From: Mesorhizobium sp.
GTDB lineage: Bacteria; Pseudomonadota; Alphaproteobacteria; Rhizobiales; Rhizobiaceae
Length of the DNA: 64,000 nucleotides
Assembly (NCBI RefSeq): GCF_005063415.1
Contig: NZ_SUEG01000008.1
Coordinates: 20,579 to 84,578 of the forward strand
Reading direction: 5' to 3'
The notes beneath the pieces are model-generated. The model was not told where the DNA came from, made no database searches, and saw nothing but the letters and a program-made list of their open reading frames with translations. Position 1 is the first letter of the stretch, and each line of letters opens with the position of its first letter. The position numbers and the translations under genes are program-made. Positions 53,759 to 62,790 of this stretch are shown here, piece by piece.

Positions 53759-54154
53759 GTGATGGTGCTCGTGAAGGCTACCGAGGACAGCGAAAAGGGC
53801 TTTCTCCCCACGCCCGAGGCGAAGGAAGCGATGGAGGCGATGGGCAGATTTAACGACGAGCTGCGCAATGCCGGCATCTTGCTCGACGCCGACGGCCTCA
53901 AGCCCTCCTCGCAGGGCAAGCGCGTTGCGTTCGATGGTCCCCGCCGGACGGTCATCGACGGGCCTTTCGCCGAGACCCGCGAACTGGTCGCCGGCTTTTG
54001 GCTCTGGGAAGTCAAGGACATGGACGAGGCGGTCGCCTGGGTGAAGCGCTGCCCCAATCCCATGCCGGGACCGAGCGAGATTGAAATCCGGCCGCTGTAC
54101 GAGTTGGCTGATTGGCAATGGGAATCTGACGCCGGAGGTCACGGAAATCCATGA
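53759..54154 (+). CDS. DGPF/YCII-family protein, partner of ECF42 sigma factor
   Basis: 131 residues. VLVKATEDSEKGFLPTPEA and IDGPFAETRELVAGFWLWEVKD (the DGPF motif) are diagnostic. Such genes nearly always precede an ECF42 sigma factor, as here (about 85-bp gap). Its biochemical role is unknown. The start is odd: GTG-ATG at 53759 lies 14-15 bases after AAGGAG, and the two codons at better spacing read ACG-ATT, suggesting that a former ATG start was altered or that a rare start is used. Confidence 0.85.
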   Translation: MMVLVKATEDSEKGFLPTPEAKEAMEAMGRFNDELRNAGILLDADGLKPSSQGKRVAFDGPRRTVIDGPFAETRELVAGFWLWEVKDMDEAVAWVKRCPNPMPGPSEIEIRPLYELADWQWESDAGGHGNP

Positions 54155-54239
54155 CCGGACGCGCGAGAAGCTCAGCGGCAACTGAACCTGTCGGCCGCAA
54201 CCTGCCTGCCTCCATTATGGCTTTGGCCGACAAGGCAGC

Positions 54240-55496
54240 ATGACTGCAGGCGAGACGCAGCAGGCGATCGAGGCGATTTTTCGCATTGAACGGGCCCGGC
54301 TCATCGCGGGCCTGGCCCGCCTCGTGCGTAATGTCGATCTTGCAGAGGAACTGGGGCAGGACGCCCTCGTCATAGCCCTATCCGAATGGTCCAGGACCGG
54401 CGTTCCGGCCAATCCCGGCGCTTGGCTGATGACGGTCGCCAAACGCCGCGCCATTGACGCGATCCGTCGCGACAAGATGCGCGAGCGCAAGCATGAGGAG
54501 ATCGCGCGGGAGCTGGACGGCGAGTGCGATGGTACGGCCGAGGGAAGCGAAATGGCCATGAACGATGATCTTGGCGACGAGTTGCTGGGCCTCATCTTCA
54601 CAGCCTGTCACCCCATACTTTCGGCCGACGCCCGCGCGGCGCTCACGTTGCGCGTCATCGGCGGCCTGACGACGGACGAGATCGCCCGTGCTTTCCTGTC
54701 GAGCGAGGTGACGATCGCCCAGCGCATCGTCCGCGCGAAGAAGACGATCGGAAAGGCCGGGCTCAGCTTCGAGGTGCCGCGCGGCGCCGAGCGTGCGGCG
54801 CGTCTGTCCTCGGTGCTGGAGGTCATCTATCTCATCTTCAATGAAGGCTATGCTGCCACGGCCGGCGACGACCTTGTCCGGCCGGGCCTGTGCCTGGAGG
54901 CACAACGGCTGGGCCGCATGCTGGCGGGGCTGATGCCCGAGGATGCCGAGGTGTTCGGGCTGCTGGCTCTGATGGAAATCCAGGCGTCGCGCCTGCCCGC
55001 ACGCATCGGGCCGGACGGCGCCCTCTTGACCCTGACCGAGCAAAACCGCGCACGCTGGGACCAACTGCTGATCCGCCGAGGCCTTGACGCGCTGGCCCGC
55101 GCCGAAGCTCTCGGGGGCGATGGCCCCTATGCGTTACAAGCCGCGCTTGCAGCCTGCCATGCGCGGGCGCGCAGTCCGGCCGATACCGATTGGCCCCGCA
55201 TCGCAGCGCTCTACGACCGGCTGCGAGCAGTGATGCCATCGCCGGTGGTCGATCTCAATCGAGCGGTCGCCCACAGCATGGCTTTCGGGCCCGAAGCGGG
55301 CCTGCGGCTGGTGGACGAGATTGCCGACGCCGCCGCCCTGCGCAATTATGCGCCATTGCCAGCCGCGAGGGGCGATTTTCTGTTTCGGGCCGGCCGGCTG
55401 GCCGAGGCCCGCGCCGAATTCGAGGCTGCGGCCAAGCTCACCCGCAACGTGCGCGAGGCGGCCTTTCTCCTCGCCCGCGCAGACGCTTGTGGTTGA
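54240..55496 (+). CDS. ECF42-type RNA polymerase sigma factor with C-terminal extension
   Basis: 418 residues. Sigma-2 region: RNVDLAEELGQDALVIALSEW and AWLMTVAKRRAIDAIRRD. Sigma-4 region: ALTLRVIGGLTTDEIARAFLSSEVTIAQRIVRAKK. A 200-residue TPR-like C-terminal domain (VIYLIFNEGYAATAGDDLVRP, SPVVDLNRAVAH) characterises ECF42. No anti-sigma gene is present; the C-terminal domain is thought to control activity. It probably transcribes the DGPF gene and itself. Confidence 0.93.
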   Translation: MTAGETQQAIEAIFRIERARLIAGLARLVRNVDLAEELGQDALVIALSEWSRTGVPANPGAWLMTVAKRRAIDAIRRDKMRERKHEEIARELDGECDGTAEGSEMAMNDDLGDELLGLIFTACHPILSADARAALTLRVIGGLTTDEIARAFLSSEVTIAQRIVRAKKTIGKAGLSFEVPRGAERAARLSSVLEVIYLIFNEGYAATAGDDLVRPGLCLEAQRLGRMLAGLMPEDAEVFGLLALMEIQASRLPARIGPDGALLTLTEQNRARWDQLLIRRGLDALARAEALGGDGPYALQAALAACHARARSPADTDWPRIAALYDRLRAVMPSPVVDLNRAVAHSMAFGPEAGLRLVDEIADAAALRNYAPLPAARGDFLFRAGRLAEARAEFEAAAKLTRNVREAAFLLARADACG

Positions 55497-55583
55497 CAGC
55501 ATCGCTCTCTGTGCCTGAAGCGCCGCTCGGCAACATCGAAAGCCGCCAGTTCGCTCCCGGCCAGCTCCCTTCAATGAGCGCGA

Positions 55584-55991
55584 TCAACTCGCAACGCGAA
55601 AGGGATTAACGATGCGCAAGCCTTCCTCGAGCGCCATTGCGTGCTGCATGTCCTCTGACCAAAGTGTGTCGCAGCCAGCGTGAATCGCTGCGGAGGCGAT
55701 CATCGCGTCATAGGTGGAAAGGCCGTACCGCTCGGCGAGCCTCAATCCTGTTTCGTGGGTCTCGAGCGTGAGCGGATGAACCGTCAACAGGCCACGCAGC
55801 ATGGTCAGCAGCGCATGCGTGTCGTCCCATGACATTTGCATCTTCCGACGCGCGACATTGGTGAGTTCGTTGAGAACCTGCACGCTGATCGCCCCGCCAG
55901 CAGCGATAACCGCCTCGGCCCGATCCGCCTTCGCCGTATCGCCTGACGCGATATAAAGAAGGACATTGGTATCGAAAAAACTAACGGGCAT
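55584..55991 (-). CDS. PIN-domain toxin (VapC-like ribonuclease)
   Basis: 135 residues. Acidic active-site residues are visible in SFFDTNVLLY, LNELTNVARRK, YDAMIASAA and SEDMQHA, so it should be a magnesium-dependent RNase. It overlaps the AbrB-type antitoxin gene by 11 bp. It is one of two toxin-antitoxin pairs within 1.4 kb. Confidence 0.9.
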   Translation of the reverse strand: MPVSFFDTNVLLYIASGDTAKADRAEAVIAAGGAISVQVLNELTNVARRKMQMSWDDTHALLTMLRGLLTVHPLTLETHETGLRLAERYGLSTYDAMIASAAIHAGCDTLWSEDMQHAMALEEGLRIVNPFRVAS

Positions 55992-56211
55992 TCGCCTCGT
56001 CCCGATCGAATTTGAAGTCAGCGGGAAGCCGACCGCGGAAGGCGCGGAGACGCTTCAGCAACTCCTCGCGCCCGGGCTTCCGCGCGACGCCAAGCTGGCG
56101 GGCGTCAGCGACATGGATTTCGATCTCATCACCTTCCCTGAGTTCAAGCGCTTCGACCACAGCGGCGGGAAGGCGGACCGCAAGACTATTTCCCCATTTG
56201 GCAACCTGCAT
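55981..56211 (-). CDS. AbrB/MazE-type antitoxin
   Basis: 76 residues. MQVAKWGNSLAVRLPAAVVEALELREGDEIEIHV is the swapped-hairpin AbrB DNA-binding domain. The C-terminal 30 residues (ELLKRLRAFRGRLPADFKFD) probably wrap the toxin. It is the first gene of the pair and probably represses its own promoter. Confidence 0.9.
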   Translation of the reverse strand: MQVAKWGNSLAVRLPAAVVEALELREGDEIEIHVADARQLGVARKPGREELLKRLRAFRGRLPADFKFDRDEANAR

Positions 56212-56333
56212 GTCACTGCCTCTGCTGGATATACGATGGAAAAAATGTATATCCAGAAGGGGTCAAGGTCAAGGATCGCAGCCAATCGGTTTTCGCAGCT
56301 TGGGGTATGTTCATTTTGGGGGAGAGGCCTTGA

Positions 56334-57013
<680 letters not shown>

Positions 57014-57199
57014 CTATGTAGATGGTCATGTAGCGCATCACGCGTGACAATTCCAGGGCAGAGTACGGCGAATAACCAACTGGCTGCGTGAGCGAAGCAG
57101 CTGTGCATCCCTGCAACGAGAATTATGCCGCTTCCCGCTTGACTCACACATATCCCGGTGGTTATACATCGATCAATAGCCGAAGGGTTATCGATCCCA

Positions 57200-57523
57200 A
57201 TGCCAAACGCTCACGATGTGCTCTTCAGAACGCTTGCCGATCCGACTCGGCGCGCTATTTTTGAGCGACTGTGTCGTGAAGGAGAGCAGACGGTCGGGGC
57301 TCTGACGGCTCAGGCCGGGATCTCGCAACCGGCCGTGTCAAAACATCTCGGCGTTTTGAGGCAAGCCGGGCTCGTGCGCGACCGCCATGCAGGACGACAG
57401 ACCCATTATAGCGCGCAGCTTGCTGCGCTTGCCCCCCTGCTCGACTGGACAAGCCAGATGACTGGGTTCTGGCAGAGCCGGTTCGACGACCTCGAAGAGC
57501 TGCTCAAAAGGATGGACCAGTGA
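57200..57523 (+). CDS. ArsR-family transcriptional regulator
   Basis: About 107 residues. FRTLADPTRRAIFERLCREGEQTVGALTA and ISQPAVSKHLGVLRQAGLVRDRHAGRQTHY form the winged helix; no metal Cys motif is present. ATG 57200 gives the usual N-terminus, and GTG 57158 would add 14 residues. Its stop overlaps the GTG start of the SRPBCC gene, so it probably controls that gene. It is a second copy of the regulator/SRPBCC arrangement at 41196-42057. Confidence 0.9.
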   Translation: MPNAHDVLFRTLADPTRRAIFERLCREGEQTVGALTAQAGISQPAVSKHLGVLRQAGLVRDRHAGRQTHYSAQLAALAPLLDWTSQMTGFWQSRFDDLEELLKRMDQ

Positions 57524-57930
57524 ACGAAATGGCGACCGAAACGCTCTCCGTCATTGTCGACCGGGAAATCGCTTATCCGCCCGAGAAGATCTGGCGCGCA
57601 CTCACCCAACCACATCTGATCGAAGAGTGGCTCATGAAAAACGACTTCAAACCTGTCGCGGACCACCGTTTCAATCTTCACGCAGCCTGGGGCTCTGTCG
57701 AATGTCAGGTCCAGACGCTCGAGCCGAACAGAACGCTGACTTACACGTGGGATACCAAGGATCTCAAGAGTGTCGTCTCTTGGACCCTCACCCCCACGAG
57801 CACCGGAGCCCGCTTGCGCATGGAACAGTCGGGCTTCCGGCCGGATCAGCAGCCTTACTTCCGGGGTGCCAAAGTCGGCTGGCCGAGGTTCTTTGACGAT
57901 CTGGAGCAGGTTCTAGCGCGAACGGACTGA
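57520..57930 (+). CDS. SRPBCC (AHSA1-like) domain protein
   Basis: 136 residues. VDREIAYPPEKIWRALTQPHLIEEWLMKNDFKP, FNLHAAWGSVECQVQTLEPNRTLTYTWDT and ARLRMEQSGF fit the START-like fold with a hydrophobic pocket. The start is GTG, overlapping the ArsR stop by 4 bp. Its ligand is unknown. Confidence 0.88.
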   Translation: MNEMATETLSVIVDREIAYPPEKIWRALTQPHLIEEWLMKNDFKPVADHRFNLHAAWGSVECQVQTLEPNRTLTYTWDTKDLKSVVSWTLTPTSTGARLRMEQSGFRPDQQPYFRGAKVGWPRFFDDLEQVLARTD

Positions 57931-58007
57931 GATCCGCCGGCGCTATTCAAGCAAGGGCTCTGTTACTGCAGAGCGGCACATGACGGGGCGATAATGGAGG
58001 CAAGCCA

Positions 58008-58400
58008 ATGAAGATCAAGTTGACCAAAGTATACGTGGATGATCAGGAAAAGGCTCTGGGCTTCTACACCGAAACGCTCGGCTTTACCAAGAAGGCCGAT
58101 TTCAGCAATGGACCGTATCGCTGGCTGACCGTCGCATCAGCCGACGAGCCGGATGGGACCGAGCTGCAACTCGCGCTCAATGACAACCCGGCGGCCAAGG
58201 CCTACCAGCAAGCCATTTTCCAGCAGGGCCAGCCCGCGGTCATGTTCTTCACCGATAACGTCAAAGGCGATTACGAGCGCATCAAAGCGCGCGGCGCCGA
58301 GTTCACCATGCCGCCGACCGAAGTAACCGGCTCGACCATCGCCCAGCTGAACGACAACTGCGGCAATCTCGTTCAAATCACCCAACTGGCGCGCTGGTAA
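58008..58400 (+). CDS. Glyoxalase/VOC-family protein
   Basis: 130 residues. The paired beta-alpha-beta-beta-beta modules are KLTKVYVDDQEKALGFYTETLGF and QPAVMFFTDNVKGDYERIKARGAEF. GPYRWLTVAS and LNDNCGNLVQITQL complete it. Such proteins can be isomerases, dioxygenases or drug-binding proteins; the metal ligands are not complete enough to choose. AATGGAGG lies before the ATG. Confidence 0.88.
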   Translation: MKIKLTKVYVDDQEKALGFYTETLGFTKKADFSNGPYRWLTVASADEPDGTELQLALNDNPAAKAYQQAIFQQGQPAVMFFTDNVKGDYERIKARGAEFTMPPTEVTGSTIAQLNDNCGNLVQITQLARW

Positions 58401-58485
58401 AGCGTGCGTCAGTGGCGTGGCTGCCCGGCGGGAGTCGCCAAACGGGCCGCCCGATCCGCTCGGTTCGTCTTCAGAGGAGGTCTCA

Positions 58486-58716
58486 ATGGATTGGAACAAA
58501 TGGGTTCGGCAGATCCACCGCTGGCTGTCGATTATCTTTGCGGCGGTCGTCGCCGCCATCTTCATCAGCCTGGGAGCAGGCAAGGAACCCGCCTACTGGG
58601 TATACCTCTTGCCGCTGCTTCCACTCGGCTTGCTCCTGCTTACCGGTCTGTACATGTTCGTGCTGCCTTACGCGCCCAAGTGGCGCAGCGCGGGGGGCAC
58701 CGGCGCACTGGAGTGA
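58486..58716 (+). CDS. Small two-helix membrane protein
   Basis: 76 residues. WLSIIFAAVVAAIFISLGAG and WVYLLPLLPLGLLLLTGLYMFVLPYA are two membrane helices, with MDWNKWVRQIHR before them. AGAGGAGG lies upstream of ATG 58486, so this start is well supported. No family function is known. It ends 4 bp before the next start. Confidence 0.82.
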   Translation: MDWNKWVRQIHRWLSIIFAAVVAAIFISLGAGKEPAYWVYLLPLLPLGLLLLTGLYMFVLPYAPKWRSAGGTGALE

Positions 58717-58720
58717 ATGC

Positions 58721-59206
58721 ATGGCCAACAAGACGTCCATCAAGTCAGCGGCGGTCGTGAAGAAGCCCGCCGCCAAGCCTACAGCCGCGAAGCCTGCAGC
58801 CGCCAAGCCGGTCCTCCTCGCAGGCGGCAACCCGCAGATTGCGAAGGGTCATGGTGACGCTCCTGTGCAGGCCTACATCGCGGCCATGCCGGGCTGGAAA
58901 CGCGATGTCGGGCGCCGCCTCGACGCACTCATCGAGCGCAACGTTCCCAACCTGCGCAAGGCCGTCAAATGGAACTCGCCCTTCTATGGCGTAGAGGGCC
59001 AAGGCTGGTTCCTCAACTTCCATTGCTTCACAAAGTACATCAAGCTGGCTTTCTTCCGCGGCGCGTCGCTGCGTCCCGTCCCACTCGGTGAGTCCAAGCA
59101 CAAGGACGTGCGCTACCTCGACATCCGCGAGGACGACCAGCTCGACGAAGCTCAACTCACCGACTGGGTAAAGCAAGCCAGCCAGTTGCCTGGCGAGCGA
59201 ATGTGA
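58721..59206 (+). CDS. DUF1801 protein with basic Ala/Lys-rich N-terminus
   Basis: 161 residues. The first 35 residues are an Ala/Lys/Pro repeat (KKPAAKPTAAKPAAAKP), then PVQAYIAAMPGWKRDVGRRLDALIE and VKWNSPFYGVEGQGWFLNFH form a DUF1801 (YdhG-like) domain. The basic tail looks like that of nucleic-acid-associated proteins. Its function is unknown. Confidence 0.85.
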   Translation: MANKTSIKSAAVVKKPAAKPTAAKPAAAKPVLLAGGNPQIAKGHGDAPVQAYIAAMPGWKRDVGRRLDALIERNVPNLRKAVKWNSPFYGVEGQGWFLNFHCFTKYIKLAFFRGASLRPVPLGESKHKDVRYLDIREDDQLDEAQLTDWVKQASQLPGERM

Positions 59207-59293
59207 GTGGAATGCCAGTCATTCCGCAAACCCGGTGCCGACTAGCGGTATTCATCTGACGGGCGAGCGGCAACAACCGCAGGGAAAGCGACA

Positions 59294-59695
59294 ATGATGA
59301 TGAAGAGTGGCTCTATGGAAGGAAATGCAGAGAGCTCTCCCTCTCAGCTGATCGATGCGAGGATCAGTGAGCTGGGCGATTGGCGAGGCAAGACGCTTTC
59401 CCATGTCCGCGCTCTCGTCAAGCAGGCTGACCCGGAAGTGGTCGAGGAGTGGAAGTGGCGAGGCGTTCCGGTGTGGTCGCACGCCGGAATAATCTGCACC
59501 GGCGAGACCTACAAGAACGTCGTGAAAGTGACCTTCGCAAAGGGCGCCTCCCTGCCGGACCCTTCAGGCCTATTCAACTCCAGCCTCGAAGGCAACACCA
59601 GGCGCGCCATCGATATCCGTGAGGGCGAAGACATAGATGAGAATGCGTTCAAGGCGCTGATACGCGCTGCTGCCGCCCTGAACACGGCCCGATAG
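59294..59695 (+). CDS. DUF1801 protein
   Basis: 133 residues. SQLIDARISELGDWRGKTLSHVRALVK, EEWKWRGVPVWSHAGIICTGE and SLEGNTRRAIDIREGEDIDE fit DUF1801 without the basic tail of its neighbour. The two are probably a distant tandem duplication. Its function is unknown. Its stop abuts the stop of the convergent DHDPS-family gene. Confidence 0.85.
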   Translation: MMMKSGSMEGNAESSPSQLIDARISELGDWRGKTLSHVRALVKQADPEVVEEWKWRGVPVWSHAGIICTGETYKNVVKVTFAKGASLPDPSGLFNSSLEGNTRRAIDIREGEDIDENAFKALIRAAAALNTAR

Positions 59696-60604
59696 TCAGC
59701 TCCGGCCGATATGGTCGGCTAGCGGGCCGAGAAGGGCGAGCAAAGCTTCGCCGGTGGCTTGCGTCGCGTTCTCATGCGGCGCGCGCAGGTTCAGCCAGCG
59801 TCTGTCGCTGGACCGTACCGCCAGCACTGCCTTCATCGCGGCGATGAGGCCGGCGTCCTGGATGATTTTGCGGAATGCCTTGATGGCGGCGTCCGCGTCG
59901 GTAGTGTCCTCTCCCGCCAGCGCTGCGTCGTAGAGGGCCCGGATCGCTGCGGCATTCAGATTGACTGTCGCCGAGATGCAGCCGGCAGCACCGTGGGCGA
60001 GGCCTTTCGTGAGCTGTGCTTCCGAGCTCGGGAACACCGCGACGCTTGGTGCCGCCGCAATGACCGCCGCGGTGTTGTTCCAATCGCCGGCGCTGTCCTT
60101 GTAAGCCACCACGACGTCGGGAAACACTTCGCTCAATCGGGCGGTCAGCGCCGGGCTCACCGGTACGCCGGAATTCTGCGGGATATGGTAGAGGATCATC
60201 CTCATCGCCGGGTTCGCCACCCGTTCGATCAGCTCGCCATAGTAGCGGGCCTGGCCGTTGCCGCCGGCGGCCGTATAGAAGAACGACGGCAGCACCATCA
60301 CCCCGGCACAGCCGAGACCGACCGCATGCGCCGTCAGTTCGACGGTTTCGGCGAGTGCTGTGACACCGGTGCCGGGCATCAGACGGCCTGGCGAAATGCC
60401 GGCCTCGACCAGCCACTCCAGCGCTTGCATGCGCTCGCGCAACGAGACGGACAACGCCTCGCCCGTGGTACCGAACGGCGACAGGAAATGCGCTCCCTGA
60501 TCCAGCACCCACCTGGCGTGTGATATCCAGAGGTCGCGGGCAATGCGGCCGTCGTTTTCGAACGGCGTCAGGATCGGTGCGATGGTTCCTTGCGGGCGGA
60601 TCAT
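59696..60604 (-). CDS. Dihydrodipicolinate synthase/N-acetylneuraminate lyase family aldolase
   Basis: 302 residues, TIM barrel. PFGTTGEALSVSLRERM, LYHIPQNSGVPVS (catalytic Tyr) and VVAYKDSAGDW (Schiff-base Lys) are intact. It cleaves or condenses pyruvate-type keto acids. The context suggests sugar-acid catabolism rather than lysine synthesis. AAGGA precedes the ATG. It is divergent from the Gfo/Idh gene. Confidence 0.9.
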   Translation of the reverse strand: MIRPQGTIAPILTPFENDGRIARDLWISHARWVLDQGAHFLSPFGTTGEALSVSLRERMQALEWLVEAGISPGRLMPGTGVTALAETVELTAHAVGLGCAGVMVLPSFFYTAAGGNGQARYYGELIERVANPAMRMILYHIPQNSGVPVSPALTARLSEVFPDVVVAYKDSAGDWNNTAAVIAAAPSVAVFPSSEAQLTKGLAHGAAGCISATVNLNAAAIRALYDAALAGEDTTDADAAIKAFRKIIQDAGLIAAMKAVLAVRSSDRRWLNLRAPHENATQATGEALLALLGPLADHIGRS

Positions 60605-60870
60605 GTGCGTCCTTCTACCGGTGAAAATCTATGCAGGGCTCAAAGCTGGCATCAAGAATGTCGAGCAAGCTACATGAAGCAGTGTTGCTGAGTACCGGGC
60701 GTTCGACCTCAAAAGCAAGCGGCTCGCGCATGGGCGCGCGATTGTGATCGAGCGGCGGTTCTGAGGCTCTCGAGGTATATCCTTGTCACGGGACAACGTC
60801 GTCTGGCCGAAAGGGGGGGTGACAAACGAGTTCTGCTGTTTCATCAATGCCGCCTTTTGAGGAGAAGCCC

Positions 60871-61968
60871 ATGCGGAGGATCGGTGTCGGCATTATCGGC
60901 TGCGGCAACATTTCGGATGCCTATCTGAAGGCGTCGCCACAATTTCCGGTGCTCGACATTGTCGGGGTCGCCGACATCAATCGGACGGCGGCCGAGGCCA
61001 AGGCAGCGGCCTACGGCCTGGCTGCCATGCCGGTCGAAGCGCTGTTGGCCGATCCGCGCGTCGAGATCGTGCTCAACCTGACGACGCCGCAGCATCATGT
61101 CCCGGTCGGCTTGCAAGCTGTCGGGCAAGGCAAGCACGTCTATTCGGAGAAGCCGCTGGCAACGACGCTCAGCGACGCCGAGCGGCTGGTCGCGGCCGCG
61201 CGCGAACAGGGCGTGCGTATTGGCTGCGCACCCGACACTTTTCTTGGCGGCTCCCACCAGACGGCGCGGCGGCTGGTCGATGAGGATACGGTTGGGACCA
61301 TTGTCGCCGGCTCTGCCTTCATGCAGGTGCCCGGCCACGAGCTCTGGCATCCCAATCCGGATTTCTACTATCAGCCCGGCGGTGGGCCAATGCTCGACAT
61401 GGGACCGTACTATCTGACCTGCCTGGTCAATCTCCTGGGTCCGGTAAAATCCGTGACCGGGCAGGCGAAGTCATCCTACGCCACCCGCACCATCGGTTCT
61501 GGACCGCGCCAGGGCGAAACCATCCGGGTCGAGGTGCCGACCCATATTTCCGGCCTGCTCACATTCGAGAACGGTGCGGCGGTTTCGATCACCACCAGCT
61601 TCGACGTCTGGAAGCATGAACACAATCACATCGAACTTTACGGAACCACCGGCTCGATGATCGTCTCCGATCCCAATCAGTTCCAAGGCGACATCAGGAC
61701 CAGCCAGCGCAAGGGCGACTGGACGGTGGCCGATCAGATCCATTCCTATGGCGACGGCAATTATCGGGGCCTCGGCCTCGCCGACATGGCGCAGGCGATC
61801 GTCTCGGGCAGGCAGCACCGTGCCAGCCTCGATCTTTCCCTCCATGTCCTGGAAATCATGGAATCGATCATCTCTTCGGCAGAGATAGGGCAGCGTATCG
61901 ACCTCAGATATGGCTGCGCCCGGCCGGCGCCGATGCGCGCCGACCTGCCTTTCGGAATTCTGGAATAG
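60871..61968 (+). CDS. Gfo/Idh/MocA-family oxidoreductase
   Basis: About 365 residues. IGVGIIGCGNISDAYLKASP is the NAD(P) site, HVYSEKPLATTLSDAERLV contains the catalytic-region EKP motif, and GGGPMLDMGPYYLTCLVNLLG is the conserved C-terminal segment. It oxidises a sugar or sugar-derived hydroxyl, often to a 3-keto derivative. ATG 60871 is chosen because GAGGAG lies seven bases upstream. It is followed 11 bp later by a ThuA-domain gene. Confidence 0.92.
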   Translation: MRRIGVGIIGCGNISDAYLKASPQFPVLDIVGVADINRTAAEAKAAAYGLAAMPVEALLADPRVEIVLNLTTPQHHVPVGLQAVGQGKHVYSEKPLATTLSDAERLVAAAREQGVRIGCAPDTFLGGSHQTARRLVDEDTVGTIVAGSAFMQVPGHELWHPNPDFYYQPGGGPMLDMGPYYLTCLVNLLGPVKSVTGQAKSSYATRTIGSGPRQGETIRVEVPTHISGLLTFENGAAVSITTSFDVWKHEHNHIELYGTTGSMIVSDPNQFQGDIRTSQRKGDWTVADQIHSYGDGNYRGLGLADMAQAIVSGRQHRASLDLSLHVLEIMESIISSAEIGQRIDLRYGCARPAPMRADLPFGILE

Positions 61969-61979
61969 GGAATAATGCG

Positions 61980-62639
61980 ATGAGCAAGACGGCACTGATT
62001 TTCTGGGGCGGCTGGGAAGGTCACACCCCGGCCCGAAGCGCCGAAATCGTCAAAGAGATGCTAGCCGGCAACGGCTTCGACGTGCAGCTGGAGCAGGGGA
62101 CTTCGGCGCTTGCCGATCCGCAGCTGGGCAAGCTCGATCTCATTGTCCCGGTGATCACCATGTCGACGATCGAAAAGCCGGAGCTGCAAAACCTGACCAG
62201 CGCCGTCGGGGCCGGCACCGGCCTTGCGGGCTTTCACGGCACCATGTGCGACAGCTTCCGCAACGAGCCGGAATACCAGTTCATGACCGGCGGGCAGTGG
62301 GTCGCCCATCCCGGCAACATCATCGACTATCACGTCGACATCACCAGGCCAGACGATCCGGTTATGCAGGGCATCGACGGCTTCGCCTACCGTTCAGAGC
62401 AGTATTACATGCATGTCGATCCGACCAACGAGGTGCTGGCGACGACTACTTTCACCGGCGAGCATCTCGATTTCATCGCCGGCGTCGTCATGCCGGTCGT
62501 CTGGAAGCGCCGCTACGGCAAGGGCCGCGTCTTCTACAGCGCCCTCGGGCACACCGCCGACGAGTTCGCCGTACCGCAAATGCGCACGATGTTCGAACGC
62601 GGCGCGATTTGGGCCAGCCGAAACGCGGACCTTGCGTAG
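61980..62639 (+). CDS. ThuA-domain protein
   Basis: 219 residues, glutamine-amidotransferase-like fold. TALIFWGGWEGHTPARSAEI, GLAGFHGTMCDSF, FMTGGQWVAHPGN and RVFYSALGHTADEF are ThuA signatures. ThuA proteins work with Gfo/Idh-type oxidoreductases in 3-keto-sugar pathways such as trehalose use in rhizobia. It probably processes the product of the upstream oxidoreductase. Confidence 0.9.
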   Translation: MSKTALIFWGGWEGHTPARSAEIVKEMLAGNGFDVQLEQGTSALADPQLGKLDLIVPVITMSTIEKPELQNLTSAVGAGTGLAGFHGTMCDSFRNEPEYQFMTGGQWVAHPGNIIDYHVDITRPDDPVMQGIDGFAYRSEQYYMHVDPTNEVLATTTFTGEHLDFIAGVVMPVVWKRRYGKGRVFYSALGHTADEFAVPQMRTMFERGAIWASRNADLA

Positions 62640-62740
62640 CCGTCCAATCTGATCGCCACGTATCGTTGTATTCTTTCAAAGGGCGGCCACCCGAACGCCG
62701 ACCCAGGCACAGGACTGCAGCAATTTGACTGCCATGGTAG

Positions 62741-62751
62741 TATTCAATACA
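62741..62751. promoter_or_regulatory. Short palindrome GTATTCAATAC upstream of UxuA gene
   Basis: Two five-base arms around a central C, 40 bp before the mannonate dehydratase start. Sites of this kind bind GntR/FadR-type regulators of uronate use, but no regulator gene is in the window. Confidence 0.35.
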
Positions 62752-62790
62752 CCTCTGGTCTGATCGTGGAATTCCGCAGTTGGAGGTCGA

